DNA of 64,000 nt. Origin: Edaphochlamys debaryana (lineage: Eukaryota > Chlorophyta > Chlorophyceae > Chlamydomonadales). The notes under the pieces are model-generated. The model worked only from the letters and a program-made list of their open reading frames with translations, was not told the DNA's origin and did no database searches. A program made the translations under genes and the position numbers. The stretch spans positions 1,860,001 through 1,924,000 of the forward strand of contig JAEHOE010000003.1 of NCBI GenBank assembly GCA_016858145.1, in the 5' to 3' direction. Below are positions 34,001 to 45,046 of the stretch, one piece after another. How positions within the stretch are numbered: the stretch's first letter is position 1; the number at the start of each line of letters is the position of its first letter.

Positions 34001-37000
34001 CTGCAGGTGGATGTTGGCGCGGCGCCGGTCGGAGGCGGAGGCTTTCTTGGTTTGGGCTGGGGACCAAGGTAGCGCAGGCCGGGCAGGCGGACAGGAGGGT
34101 CACTACCGTTGGCAGGAGAAATCATGTGTAGAGCCAGGGAATGACTTGCGCTGAATCTGATCGACAATGCTGTCTGGTAAGGGCTATAGCCTCACGGAGC
34201 AAGTCACGGCCTCAAGTGCTCTGTGCTGTGTCTCCTCCGGACCTTGACAGGCTCTGCGCGCCCCGTGCCCCAGCCCTGCCCTACCCTTCTCAATCACGGA
34301 CGCGTAGTTGCGCTTGAAATCCTGTGGCGGGCCACACGAGCGCGCTAGAGAGTCAACGGGCACAATGTAGAGGCCGGCGCAGCACGCGTGGCGGCCAAGG
34401 TGTGGCGCGACGGCAGAAGCACAGGGAGGCAGTGACAGGGCCTCTTGACAGCCGGGAGTAGCAAGAGGCAGCGTGACGGTAGGGATGCCGTAACTGAAAG
34501 CCTGCCATGATAACGCCACCCCCGCCCTCCCCACCTCGGGCGTCCCCAGCAGGTCCGGCTGCACCCAGTTGAGCATGGTGTAGTACTCGGACAGGTTGTT
34601 CTGTGGAGGGAGGGGGATGGGGATTAGGATTGCATTGGTAAGGATGTACGCAGCTTTTTCGAGAGAGCTTGCGAGGGCTGCCGCAAGGGCCCTATGCAGT
34701 CAGCTGGCCTGCAGGAGCCTCCTCCCATGCATTCCCTAAGCCAGCGCTCCCTGCTCATCTAGCTCATCACCTCACCTGCAGCGGGTACCCTGTGAGCGCC
34801 AGCCTCCTCTGCGTGGCGACCAGGCACATGGCCTTGTAGAGTTGCGAGGTGGGATTGCGCAGCTCGTGCGCCTCATCCACCACCACCAGCCCGCAGCCCT
34901 CGAGAACCATGCGGCGGAGCTGGGGGAAGGCGAGGCAGAGGGAGGGTGGAGGAGGTGGTGAGGGGAGGGAGAGCATGCGGTTGACCGGTACCGATGGCCA
35001 GCCCATGTACGCACCTCCGTCTTCCGGGTGGCCGCAGCCTCCCCCGTGGGCAGCTCAGCCTCCGGGTCCTCCCCCTCCTCCCGATCCTCGCCGCCCGCAG
35101 CCTCCGCTCCCTCAGCCCCCTCCGCCGCCTCCGCAGCAGCCACCGCCTCCGGTGCAGGCACCGCCGGCGGGGCGGAGGGGCGAGGCGGTCGGCCGCGCCG
35201 CTTGGGCGCTGCGACCGCCGAGCCCGGCGCTCCTCCTTCCGGCGCTCCTCCCCCGCCCGACCCCGGCACGAGCACCAGGTGCCTGAGCTTGCCGCTGGTG
35301 GCGATCAGCACGGAGCCCTCCTCCGAGTGCCAACGTTGAATGACTTCGGGGTCGTTCTGCCACATGTACACCTGGGCAGCGGAGTGGGGGCAAGGTAGTG
35401 GGCTGCTGCCATGGACAGTTGCGCAAGTCTGCACACCCCAGATTGTTTTGCTAGGCTTCAGTGTCCCATGCCAACCAATGCCTGGCTCACCTTCTTGATG
35501 GTGAGCCGGCTAAGCGCCTCGTCCTCGCTGCCCTCCTCCGGCAGCCATGCCCGGAGCTCGATGTAGAAGTTGTGGAGCACGTTGGCGGGGACCACCAGCA
35601 GCGCGCGACGCCGGCCCTCGAGGCCGTCGCCCGGGTCCTGTGAGGGGCCCGATCCGCCGGCGGACGAGAAGGGCCCGGGGCCCGCGGGCCCCTGCCCCTG
35701 GCCCATGCCCCGCCCCAGGAACATGTGGATGAGGGCGATGGTGGAGAGGGTCTTGCCCAGACCCATGGAGTGGGCGAGGATGCAGCCGCCAGCCGAGTCC
35801 GCCAGCTGGGGGTGAAGGCGGGAGGGACGGGTCGGGACAAGGTTGAGGTCCTGAACGAAGGGTCCCTGAGACAGCCCTTGGTTGCCTGGACAAGTTCCTC
35901 TCCCCCTCGAGTAAGAGGCCTCCCTCCACTCACGTCGCCTCCCTTCTGGTGCACGTCCACCAGGCACTCCCACATGAAGCGGAGCCCCTCCAGCTGATGC
36001 CCCTTGAGCCGGCCAGCGATGCAGGCGGGCAGCTGGGGGGCGGAGAGTTTGGGAGCAGCATATGGTAAGGGATCAGGCAAGGTAAGGCGCATGGCGAGGA
36101 GAGGAGGGGACTGCAGGCTAAGGGAAAGGCGCACAGTTGAAGGTGCAAGGTTTGACGGGTGATCCCGTCCAGCCAACCGGCGGCCTGGCGCACCTTGGGC
36201 TCGGCTCGGTCTTGGAACAGCCGCCGCCCGCCCTGGTCCTCCTCCGCTTCTCTAAGGGGCACGTTGGCCTTGCGCTTTAGCCGAGCCTGGTGCGCCAACC
36301 GCCGCAGCTCGGAGCGATTGTCCAGGAAATTGGGGGCGCGGGGCCATGGGGGGAAGGTCCAGCCAAAGTCAGGCCGCAGGAAGGATGAGGCGAGGGCTCT
36401 TCCAACACCGGCATAGCAGGGGCTGCGGTCGAGCACAGCCGCGCGCCGCACATCCCCCACCGTACCTTCTGGACGTTCTCCTTGACTTTCTTGGCGGGAG
36501 GAGGGCCGCCGGAGTGGCCGCGGCCTGCAGGGTAGCGGGTAACAGCACACGCTGCAACTTCTGTGACATCACCTCGTGACCTCGCCCAGTACGCACCCCG
36601 CATCTTGCACCCACCTCGGCCCCGGCTGCGGGCCCTGCCTCCACCAAGACCGGCGTCACGGCTGCCTGCCGCGTGGTCAGCTGCGCAGCCATCATCGACG
36701 TCCTCCGAAGATGACGTGTCATCCTCTCTGCGGTCATACGGCAGAGCGGCAAGCCCCTCAGTTCTTATGCTAGCGTTAACAGAGCGCCTTGCCCCAAGTA
36801 AACACTGCACGGCAAATGTTTGCTCACCCGGGGGCGACATGGGGACGCTTGCGGCTGGCGCCTCGCGGCTGTCCTGCAGGCTCACTACACCAAGGGAGGG
36901 CGAGGCACACAAAGCGTTGGCGCGGAGCAACATCCGGGTCCCTTCCTCCCTGCAGTAAGCCCGGGCTCACCCGCCGCACCCACGCCTCCCCGCCTCCTCC

Positions 37001-40000
37001 ACGCCCTCGTCGGACTGCTCCTCCGCCGCGCCTGCCGGCAGCTGCTGCCTGCTTGGGAGCTCCTCCAGCTCCAGAACCACGCACACCTGCCGCCGGAGCC
37101 GCTGGGGAGGACCGAACACCCTGATGAGGGGAGCAGTAGGAGGACCGAGCGAGGAGCATTGAAGGGAACCCAGTGGACCGTGCTTGTGGCCTACGCTCAC
37201 TCACACGAAGGCTCTCAATGCGCTCACACATGCGCACACGGACCGGGGGCGCTCGAGGGATTTGAGGGATATGCGACAGGGAAGGCCAGACATCTCTTCC
37301 GGGACGCACTTGTGCGTGGACTCCACGTCAGCGCTCGGCCGCCTCGCCAGCGCCCGAGCCACGGTCCGGGCCTGGAGGGACCGCAGAGCGCTTGCCGCCT
37401 GGGGCCCGCCCGCGGCATCTGCGCCGGCGTCCTCCTGCAGGCGTGCGGGACAGCGGGGGACCGGACTCGCATGTTGTGGCCCGCTGTCGTCAGAGCAAGG
37501 CCTGGCTCATACCAATACGCTTTCTTATCCCAACATAAGTCTCATTGAAAGCCTTACCTTCAGCTTGGTCACCTTTTGGCGGAGCCGGTAGTCTGTGATG
37601 ATGCCGCCAACGTGAAAGCCTGGAGGCAAGGTTGGGACCCGGAGGTAAGGCACATGGGAGCCCCCACTCACGCAAGGCCACCGGGAGAATCAATGCAGAA
37701 TTAAGTCGGCTAGCCCTAGACCTGTTGGGCGCTGTCTACAACACGATTGGCGTCCCCTAAGAGCCCCGATGACCCCGGCGCGCTCACCCAGCCTCGCCAA
37801 GACGGGATCCGCCGGCACGCGCGTCCACTGCCCCTCGCTGCCCCAGGTCTGCTTGGCGTGCCACCACAGCAGCGGCGCTGCAAGCCGCTCGTTCACTAGC
37901 TGGTCGTTAGTAAGCTGCGGAGCGGAGGTTTGGAGGAGGCGAGTCAGCGGAGATCCCACGCAGAAACCCTCGGTCCAAGCAGCAACACGCAAGAGGTCAC
38001 ATGTATGCCTCACGTTGTGCACGTGCGGCCTCAACAGCGCCTTGCCGCGCGTCGGAGTCTCCAGGTACCCGCGGAAGTCCAGCAGCTGAACATGCGTCAC
38101 GTACTGCGGCACATCTGTCGTACCTGCAGTTGGAGAAGCGCTCGGACCTTGAGAACCAGACCTGATCTCACGCATTGACAGGTCTCGATATCAAGGGGCA
38201 ATGCCCTTAGACCTGATGCCTTGATACCGCTCACCTTGAGCCGGCAGCGGCGGCAGTGCATTGACGTACGACGCATCTCCGAACTCGCGTACATCCGCCA
38301 CGTGGCCGGCCGTACGCTCTGACGCTCTAGGGCGGTTGGCCCAAGCGGGTGGAAGTCGGTCGGACTCCGCTCGCGTGAAGTTACGCACCGGCGGGTAGCG
38401 CTTGTACTCCACTGGGGTTGGGCAAAGGAGGAGACGTAAGGAGCAGGGGTTGTACGATGGAGGCAACCGCATTGCAGACATTGCATACTGCACCACAAGT
38501 GCTGGTCAACCGTGGCTACTGCATCAATATCACATTCTGTTGGGCGGCATTGCGTGTCCCCAACAAACCCACAACTTCCAGCCTGCCCACAACGGTGATG
38601 CAACCACAAGTACCAGCCTCGCACCTCTCGCCCATGGCCAGCCACTCCAGCTGCTGCCGCCTTCGCTCCGAGGCGCATTGGGGTTCGGCGGAGGTGCCTT
38701 GCGAGGGGCGGGCGGCAGGTGCTGGCGCAGCTCCGCCCAGGTGCGGCCCCCGGAGGCGGCTGCGTAGTGCTTGGACGCCGCTAGGACCAGGGCGGGGCGC
38801 CAGCCACCGCGCCTGAACTGCTGCAGGAGGAGGCCGCTGGGGGACAGCAGAGAGGAGAGAGTTGCGCAAGGTGTTCAGAGGGAGCAGGCGAGAAGGTGCG
38901 CAGGAAAGTGCTTGGTGGTCGGGCATGCGCACTGCATAAGCAGAAGGCCGCTGGGGAATCAAGAATTAATCCACAAGCCCATAAACCCACGCTCTGGATG
39001 AGCGTGCTCTGTGCATACCACTCGAGGAAGATCACGCTCGAAGATCACGCTCTACCACCTCACCGCTTCAGCACTGGCACCCCGGCCGCCGCCACCGCCG
39101 CGGATGGCGCGCCCGGCTGACCCAAGGCGGCGGGGCGGAGGAGCTGGGGCTGCACCTGCACACAGGCAGGCGGCGGGGGGACATCCTCCCTTCAGCACAA
39201 GGGTGGATGCAGAGGCTGACCCCTCCACACGCGCACCCCAGGCAACCCACCTCACAAACGTCGTCGTCGTCTCCCTCCCGCCCTGACGGCACTGCCACCG
39301 TGTACCGCACCCCCCGCCTCCCGGCTCGTGACGCCCCGATGACACGACCCCCAGTCTGCCACAGCCGAAACGCCGGCTCGCCCGCCCGCTCCCGAACCTT
39401 CGCCAGCACGGTCCGCGGCGGCTCGCGCCGCTTGTCAGGACCCCCCGGGTTGCTGCTGCCCGCACCACCGCCCGCGGCGGCGGCTGGGCTGGCTGGGGCG
39501 GCCTTGGCGAAGTTTGGAGGCTCTTCGAAGTCGACGGCGCTGCCAACGCTGAAGGCTTCTTGAAGCAGCGGCACGGTCCGGAAGGGCTGGGCGTCTTCCT
39601 CATCGCTGCCCTCCTGGCTTGCGGCCTCGCCCTCCGTCTCCGCCTCGCCGGCATCCTCCCCGTCGGTGCTGCCGGCCGCTGCGCCGCCGCTGCCGTCGGT
39701 CTCCATGGCAACGGTACCGTTGGCATCGGCGGCGGCGGCGGCAGGGCCAGGGGCAGCGGCGCCGCCGTCCACCTCCATTGCGTCCTCGGCTGCCGCTGGG
39801 GCTGTGTCGGGCGCCCGAGTGGGCTTGCCCTTGCCCCTCGGCTTGCGGGGGGCCCTGGGGCTCTGGATCCTTCTGGGCTTGCCCCGTCGCGGCCTCTGCT
39901 TCCGCCTGTGCCTCCGCCTGCGCCTGCGCCTGCTGCCTCTGTCGGTCGAGGGCACGGAAGCCAAGCAGGACCTCCGTCTGGTTTGGAGCGAGGCCCGTCG

Positions 40001-43000
40001 CCGCGTTGGGCCCTGCAGGCGAGCCCTCGTCCTCGTCGCCCTGCCCCTCGCCATCAGCGGCGGCGGCGCCGCCCTCCGCATCCGCCCCCGCCTGCCCCTC
40101 AGCGCCATCGTCATCAATGAAGGAGCTGTCGTAACTCCCATCCGCCTCGCTCCCCTCCTCATCGTCATCCTCACTGCTGGCCGCCTTCCCGCCGCCGTTG
40201 GCCGCAGCGGCGCCCGCCTGCTTGCCCTTGCCCTTGGAGCTGCCTCCGCCAGCGGCACCGGCGCCCCTCTGTGCCCGCAGCTCCGCCCGCGCCTCCGCCT
40301 GCGCCTCCGCCGCCTCCTGCCGGCTGCCCCCCGCCAGCGCCAGGAGGAGCCGCAGCTGTTCGGATCGGGACACGTACACGGACAGGACGGACACGTACCT
40401 GGGGGGAGGGCAGGCACGAGAGGGGCCAGCAAAGGGATCGAGGCGCGATCAGGTCATCAAGGTTGGAGTCGGCCGGAGAAGCCGTGCAAGGTAAGAGGAT
40501 AGTGTCTTCACTACCCGAGACAGGCAAGCCACCACAGGGTGGGCACAGCCGATGCTCCTCACAGCCCCCCACCCACGCACTTCTTGAGGTCCCGCTCCAG
40601 CCCCGCCTCGTCGCTTCGGTACTTGTCCGCCACCTCCCGGCACACGTCACCGACCAGCGCCTGTGAGGGTGAGAACGCGGAAAGGAAGAGAGAGAAGGGG
40701 CTCAGCAGGAAGGGCTGGGACAGTGCGGTGAGGGGGCGGGAGGCCAGGCATGGGGCGGAAAGGGAAGAGCAGAACACGCTCTGCAGGGAGCGCCGGTAAG
40801 GAGGTCGTACAGATGGTGGCCATGTTGAGGTCCTGTGGATCTGGCCTATGAAGGGGTGCCCTCCACTCTGGGACCGCCCTGGGACCTCCGCCAACAGCAC
40901 ATGGCGCCACGCCCCACCTGCTGCCTCTCCAGCTCCTGCCGCCAAGCGTCTGCTTTCGTGGAGGGCTTGGCCGCGGCCCCGGCGGAGGCCCCGCCAGAGG
41001 CAATGGCCGCGAAGGCGACTGCTGCCGCCCCGGTGGGCTGGCGAGCTTCAGTCCAGTGGGACACGGCATGCGCCTACGGGGGTGCATCGAGCAATACGTC
41101 GGAAGGTGGACAGGGTAATTCGTCAAAGATGAGAAGGACGGGGTGAAAGATGTCTGACTGTTGCAACGTTCAAGTGTGACAACGGATCTGAATTGCGCAC
41201 CCGACATACTGTGAGCTCGAGCGGGGGAGGTCGCACGACAGGTCGCGCAACATGTTCGCGAATAGGTGCGCGTAGAAGTTGACTGGACTACTCTGATTAT
41301 AGCTCAAGGCAATACAACACACGAACAGCTACAATGCGTCTCGGGACGCACGGTGTAGAGAGAGACGTGAGCAAGTCGCAGCTGCTGGGGGCAGCTGGGC
41401 GTGAGCTGGGGGGTTTCGGGCCGGGCGAGGCCGGGGGAATGGAGGGCAAGTCATACAACCCCCGCGTTGCTGGGAGCGAACAACTTGATGTCCCGCCCCG
41501 CCCCGCCCCGCCCCACCCTCAGCTGCAGTCGCTCCCGGGACTGAGCCCACGCCTCCCGCAGCCGCTCCACCTCCGCCCCCAGCCGCGCCAGCAGCCGCGA
41601 CAGAGCGTCTTGGTCCAAGCGCCCGGCAGCGCCGGAGCCCCCAGCGCCCGCACCCGTGCCTGCGGGACATAAAGCAGGATGCATTGTGACTTGCCTTAAG
41701 CGTACTTACCAATATCTGCCTCCCTCTCTTACGCTCTCTGCTCACAAGGCGCCCAGCCCTAACCCATCACCGTTGCCCTCTCCGCACCGCCCTCCCCCAA
41801 ACTCACTCATCTGCCCCACCAGCTCCCTCACGAGGTTGCGTGTAGCGGCTGGCAGCAGGGACTCTTCCGTGCCCGTGGCCCGGAGGATGCCCTCCACACG
41901 GGCAGCCAAGGGCGGGTCGTCCGCAGCAGCCTCCGCGGCCTCCGCAGCGGCAGCTGCGTCTGCACGCCGGGTGGGGGCGCCCTTCTTGCGCCGCCCGCCC
42001 ACCGCGGCTGCGGCCGCTGCACCCTCTGCGCCGCCTGCCTCCGCTGCAGCACCATCCGCGGCTGCAGCATCCGGACCAGTAGCGGGCTCTGGCAAAGGGC
42101 GCGCCGCCAAAGCCGCCGCTATCCGGGCGGCGTTGGCGGCTGCTAGTTCCGCCATGGCTGCCGCCACAGCCGCGCGGTCCACGGGTCCGTCGCCCTCCTC
42201 ACCGTCAACGCCCGCAGCATCCGCTCGTGAAGAAGCAGGCGCCTCCTCCTCCTCCTCCTCCTCAGCGACGTCCTCCTCCCCGCCCTCGTCCTCCTCGCTG
42301 CCCTCGTCCTCCTCCTGGTACCAGGGGCGTGATCCAGGACATTCAAATTGGTCAGGACAACGTAGGTAGCTAGTAAAACAGTCGAGCAAACAGTGCGTGT
42401 CGGTTGAAGGCCCTAAAGCCCAGCAGGCCCGTCCTCACCAACCGCCCAGCAGGAGCCCCAGCCCTTCCTCCCCATCCCACCTCTGCCGGCTCAAGCTGCT
42501 GCCTGAACATCATGTCCTCCAACTCCTCGTCCTCCGGGTTGGTGCCCGCATCAGCCTAGCCGGCAGGCCCTGGGTTGCCCCCGCCGCCCGCCCGAGCGAC
42601 TGCCGAGCGCTGCAGCGCCTCCTCCACCTCCGCCTGCTCATCAGCGCCGGCGTCCGCGGTGGGGCCGGCGGCGTCGAGGGGTCCCCCGGGGATGAGGCGT
42701 AGGAAGGCCTTGAGCAGCTCCCTGGTTGGCACCGGGAGGAGACCGAAGAGAAAGGCAAGCGGGTGGGCCCTCCATAAGCTGAACCCGGGTCAGGGTGGGT
42801 CCAGGCGTCCAGCCCGGAAACAACAAGTCCCTGCGTGTCGCTTTGCTACGAGGACCAGAGCCCCAGTGTGCCATGTTGACTCGGAGCTAGCCGACCGCGT
42901 GTGACCTCACCTGCGCGTCTCCTTGTGTGCAGGGGTGAAGGTGACGGATCCACCCAAGGCCGTGGTCTTGACCCGCGCACGGAACTCGTTGCACCAGCTG

Positions 43001-44840
43001 GGGGGAGGGGTGTGACAGGCGCACATCAGGGAACATGATGAGGGCAGCGGATAGGGGGCACGACTTGAGCTGGACAATTACGAGCGCACGCAGGTACACC
43101 CAGCAATACTGTGCACAGCCCCAGCGCTCTCACCCCTCGCGCATCTCCTCGGTGAGGCCCGGCCACTTAGCGCTCATGCCCCGGACGGGGTGGCCTGGGG
43201 GCAAGGGGGGCGGCGACGGACGGTTGATGTGTTTCACGTTCGCACACCCACTGCCACGTGATTTTTCCCCAAGTTTGTCCCGCTCCCTGTCTTCTGCTGG
43301 GATCCCAGCACATACCCCTCCCCAGAGATCACGCACCGTAGTAGTACCAGGTGAGGTTAGGTGACTCGCCGTCGTCGTCCTCCTCCTCCTCCTCAGCCAC
43401 CGCCTCGTCCTCATCGGCCTCGCTGGCCCCTTCCATCACAACGTCGGACCCCTGGCCCCTGGCCGCCTCGCCAGCCTTCGCTGCTGCTGCTAGCGGACCT
43501 GCCGCCGGCTGGCTGCTGGGCCCTGCGGCACCTGTGCGCCCCACGCCCGCAGTGCCTGCGGCAGCAGCCCCCGCCGCCGCTGCCGTGGGCGGTACCTCCG
43601 CTGCCGGAGGGGCTCCCGAAGGCCCCGCAGGCCCGGAGCCGGCCCCCGCGCCGCCAGCCGCAGCCTTGTCGGCCTCAGCACCGCGACCAGCGTTGTCTGT
43701 GGCTGCAGCAGCAGGTGTTGGTGCGGGCGACTCGCGGCCGCTCGGGGCGGCGGCGTCCATGTCCACGTCCATGTCCAGCTGCAGCTCCAGCTGGCTGCTG
43801 GGCCTCGCTGCGCCCACAGCGCCTGTTGCAGCCGCGGCCCGTGCTGGTGCCTCCAGCAGAGGGGGTGCGCCCGCAGCTGGTGTGGCCCCTGAAGGCCCCG
43901 TGGACCCAGACCTCGCCAGCACGGCTGCTCGCGGGCTTCGCCGGGCCCCGGCACTGCCGGTATGGCTGGGTCGGGGGCCGTCGGTGTCCCTTGTGGCCCC
44001 CGCGTCCGCATCCGCGGCAACGGCCCCCGCCGCCCCTGCCGTAGCCGGCACCTCGGCTGCCGCCCGAACTGCGCCGGAAGACCCCGCAGACCCGGACCCG
44101 GCACCCGCGCCTCCCGCCGCCCTGACGGCCTCAGCACGGAGGCGGCGAGCACTGGCTGCGGGGTTGGCGGCAGGCGTTGCCGTGGGCGACTTGCGATGGC
44201 CGCTCGGGGCTATGGCGTCCTCGTCGTCCTGCTGCGGCTCCTCCACCGTTGTGCGCTGGCCCCCGGCTTCTGCCGTTCGGTCGGCATCCGCGGCCGAGGT
44301 GCCCTCGCGGCCAAGGTCGCGCACGAGTCTCTCGTCAGGTGGAGGAGGGGTGGATGTCGACGGGTGCGGCTCGGACGCCGTCACGAGCTGGCTGGCCGGC
44401 GGACTCGCAGCACGCCTCAAACGGCTGAGCTCCGCGCGGACATCGGGCTCCGCATGTGCTGCGGACCCCTCGCCCCCAACTGGACCGCCTGCCTCCACCG
44501 CTGCTGCTCCAGCTACGACAATCGCTAGTCCAGCTATGGGACCAGCCTCGACCGCCGCAGGCGCGTGTTCGCGAACACCGAGCGCAATGGCCTCCGGAAT
44601 GGCACCCGCCTCCAGCCGCGCAGCCGAGTCGGCTCGGCCATCTGCTGCGATACGCTCCTCCGCAATCTTCAGCAGCCAAGGTGCCAGGTCCGGCCGACTG
44701 CGCAGGATGTCCAAAAGCCTGCGGCTTTCTGCCTGGTGTTCCGGGCTGACCTGCGACGCTGCTGCGGATTCATCTGCATCAACAAACTCCTGCAGCAGCT
44801 CCCGGGCCCGCCTAAGGAGCTCATCTTGCGAGCTCATCAT
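28035..44840 (-). CDS. ATRX/RAD54-like SNF2-family chromatin ATPase with C-terminal bromodomain (carries lesions)
   Basis: About 40 exons can be chained on the minus strand. ATG is at 44,840 (MMSSQDELLRRARELL). The N-terminal half (exons 43337-44840 to 37788-37914) is acidic, Ala-rich and unique to this locus family. The ATPase core begins LPACIAGRLKGHQLEGLRFM (35934-36032). It has motif I GLGKT (~35,749-35,763) inside AHSMGLGKT, motif II DEAH (~34,866-34,877), motif III LALTGYPLQ/NNLSEYY, and lobe 2 with VFFTQSLGVL, FFRIDGTVPS, SSKAGFLGINL and motif VI ARIFRMGQ (31,544-31,573). The GCILAH context and VPWNPVYNAQAIARIF fit the ATRX subgroup. After an Ala/Pro-rich linker, exons 28724-28768, 28572-28619 and 28180-28449 encode a bromodomain (QPMWIEYMFKKRKY, DIALIAANARTYHQ). 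SNF2 ATPases move or exchange nucleosomes and bromodomains bind acetyl-lysine. Lesions: a 1-nt insertion near 39,850, TAA at 32,056-32,058, TAG at 42,556-42,558 and an unclear frame near 28,170. The gene may be a pseudogene, or the sequence may contain errors. Confidence 0.85.
28180..28768 (-). other. Bromodomain-coding exons at the C-terminus of the SNF2 gene
   Basis: Three exons join in phase: AIYHESIKRVLVKIR (28724-28768), NNKDCAECFGTDPAKQ (28572-28619, followed by a GC donor) and the exon beginning FEGYTERVAQPMW (28180-28449). Together they follow the bromodomain layout: helix Z, then a Y..V..PM loop (AC helix start), KKRKYTP, D.ALI..NA.TYH (the Asn of NARTYH is the acetyl-lysine contact position). 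A charged coiled-coil tail follows. Confidence 0.82.
29632..29982 (-). repeat. 228-bp direct duplication inside the C-terminal low-complexity exon
   Basis: A block of at least ~110 bp at 29,632-29,741 recurs essentially perfectly 228 bp later (29,860-29,969). It duplicates a Gly/Ala/Pro-rich protein block (SAGGSGNAIGGGAAAM and following). The offset is a multiple of three, so the reading frame of exon 28921-30179 is kept. Confidence 0.85.
31448..32323 (-). other. SNF2 lobe 2 (helicase C) of the chromatin ATPase, interrupted by TAA
   Basis: Exons 32254-32323, 31960-32082, 31671-31775 and 31448-31573 encode motifs IV-VI (FFTQSL, RIDGTVPSKKRQEAIDEF, GFLGINLTSA, ARIFRMGQVRPTYVYRLL). Exon 31960-32082 is 41 codons in phase on both sides and has TAA at codon 9 (32,056-32,058), reading SFR-stop-RRGAEFFRIDG. 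Sequence after the stop is perfectly conserved in family terms, so the stop is either very recent, a sequencing error, or removed by an unseen splice. Confidence 0.8.
32056..32058 (-). other. In-frame TAA inside helicase lobe 2
   Basis: On the minus strand the codon reads TAA within exon 31960-32082. The exon is flanked by CAG acceptor and GTGCGTG donor, and its phase is fixed by both neighbouring exons, so the stop cannot be avoided by shifting one boundary alone. Confidence 0.8.
34776..36032 (-). other. SNF2 ATPase lobe 1 (DEXH part) of the chromatin ATPase
   Basis: Exons 35934-36032, 35491-35805, 35015-35371 and 34776-34919 are all whole-codon exons (33, 105, 119 and 48 codons). They carry the Q-like KGHQLEGLRFMWE, Walker A GLGKT, LVVPANVLHNF (motif Ia), VLIATSGKLR, DEAH and LALTGYPLQ. 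An acidic/Pro-rich insert of ~70 residues sits between motifs Ia and II. No stop or frame problem occurs in this lobe, so ATP-binding residues are intact. Confidence 0.88.
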
Positions 44841-45046
44841 GCCATCGGCGGTCCCGACAAACTCATTTGTGGTTGTGAACGTATTCTGATAGGCAGCGCA
44901 CCATCACTAAGAGGTTGACAGGGTGAACGCCTGGGAATGCAGGTCGTTCGGGACACACAGTCCACGGAACGCATGGGTGCGGCAAGATCTGCCCCGAGTT
45001 CCTCCGAGTCCGCCGCAAGAAAGTTCACATGCATTCCGTTGCATCC
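37619..45046. repeat. Tandem 7,428-bp duplication, unit 1 (joined to the ATPase core)
   Basis: This is nearly identical to 45,047-52,473. The differences I found are A/G at ~38,672, A/G at ~39,397, one extra G in a G-run near 39,850, and C/T at ~42,866. The unit starts CCTGGAGGCAAGG and ends TTCCGTTGCATCC. Its left end coincides with the intron/exon boundary of the 62-nt minus-strand exon 37558-37619. Confidence 0.95.
42556..42558 (-). other. In-frame TAG in exon 42481-42721 (also at 49,983-49,985)
   Basis: Coding-like sequence continues after the stop (TNPEDEELEDMMFRQQ). A 72-nt stretch from GTGGAGGAGG to CCGGCTAG ends exactly with this TAG and could be a small in-frame intron, which would remove it. 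Both tandem units share it, so it predates the duplication. Confidence 0.55.

Noticed and set aside
43351..44889. 512-codon open frame on the + strand (and its twin at 50,778-52,316)
   Set aside because: It lies antisense to the MMSSQDELL exon, has Ser/Ala/Pro composition typical of mirror frames in GC-rich DNA, and lacks splice connections. The minus-strand frame has biased codons and phase-matched introns.
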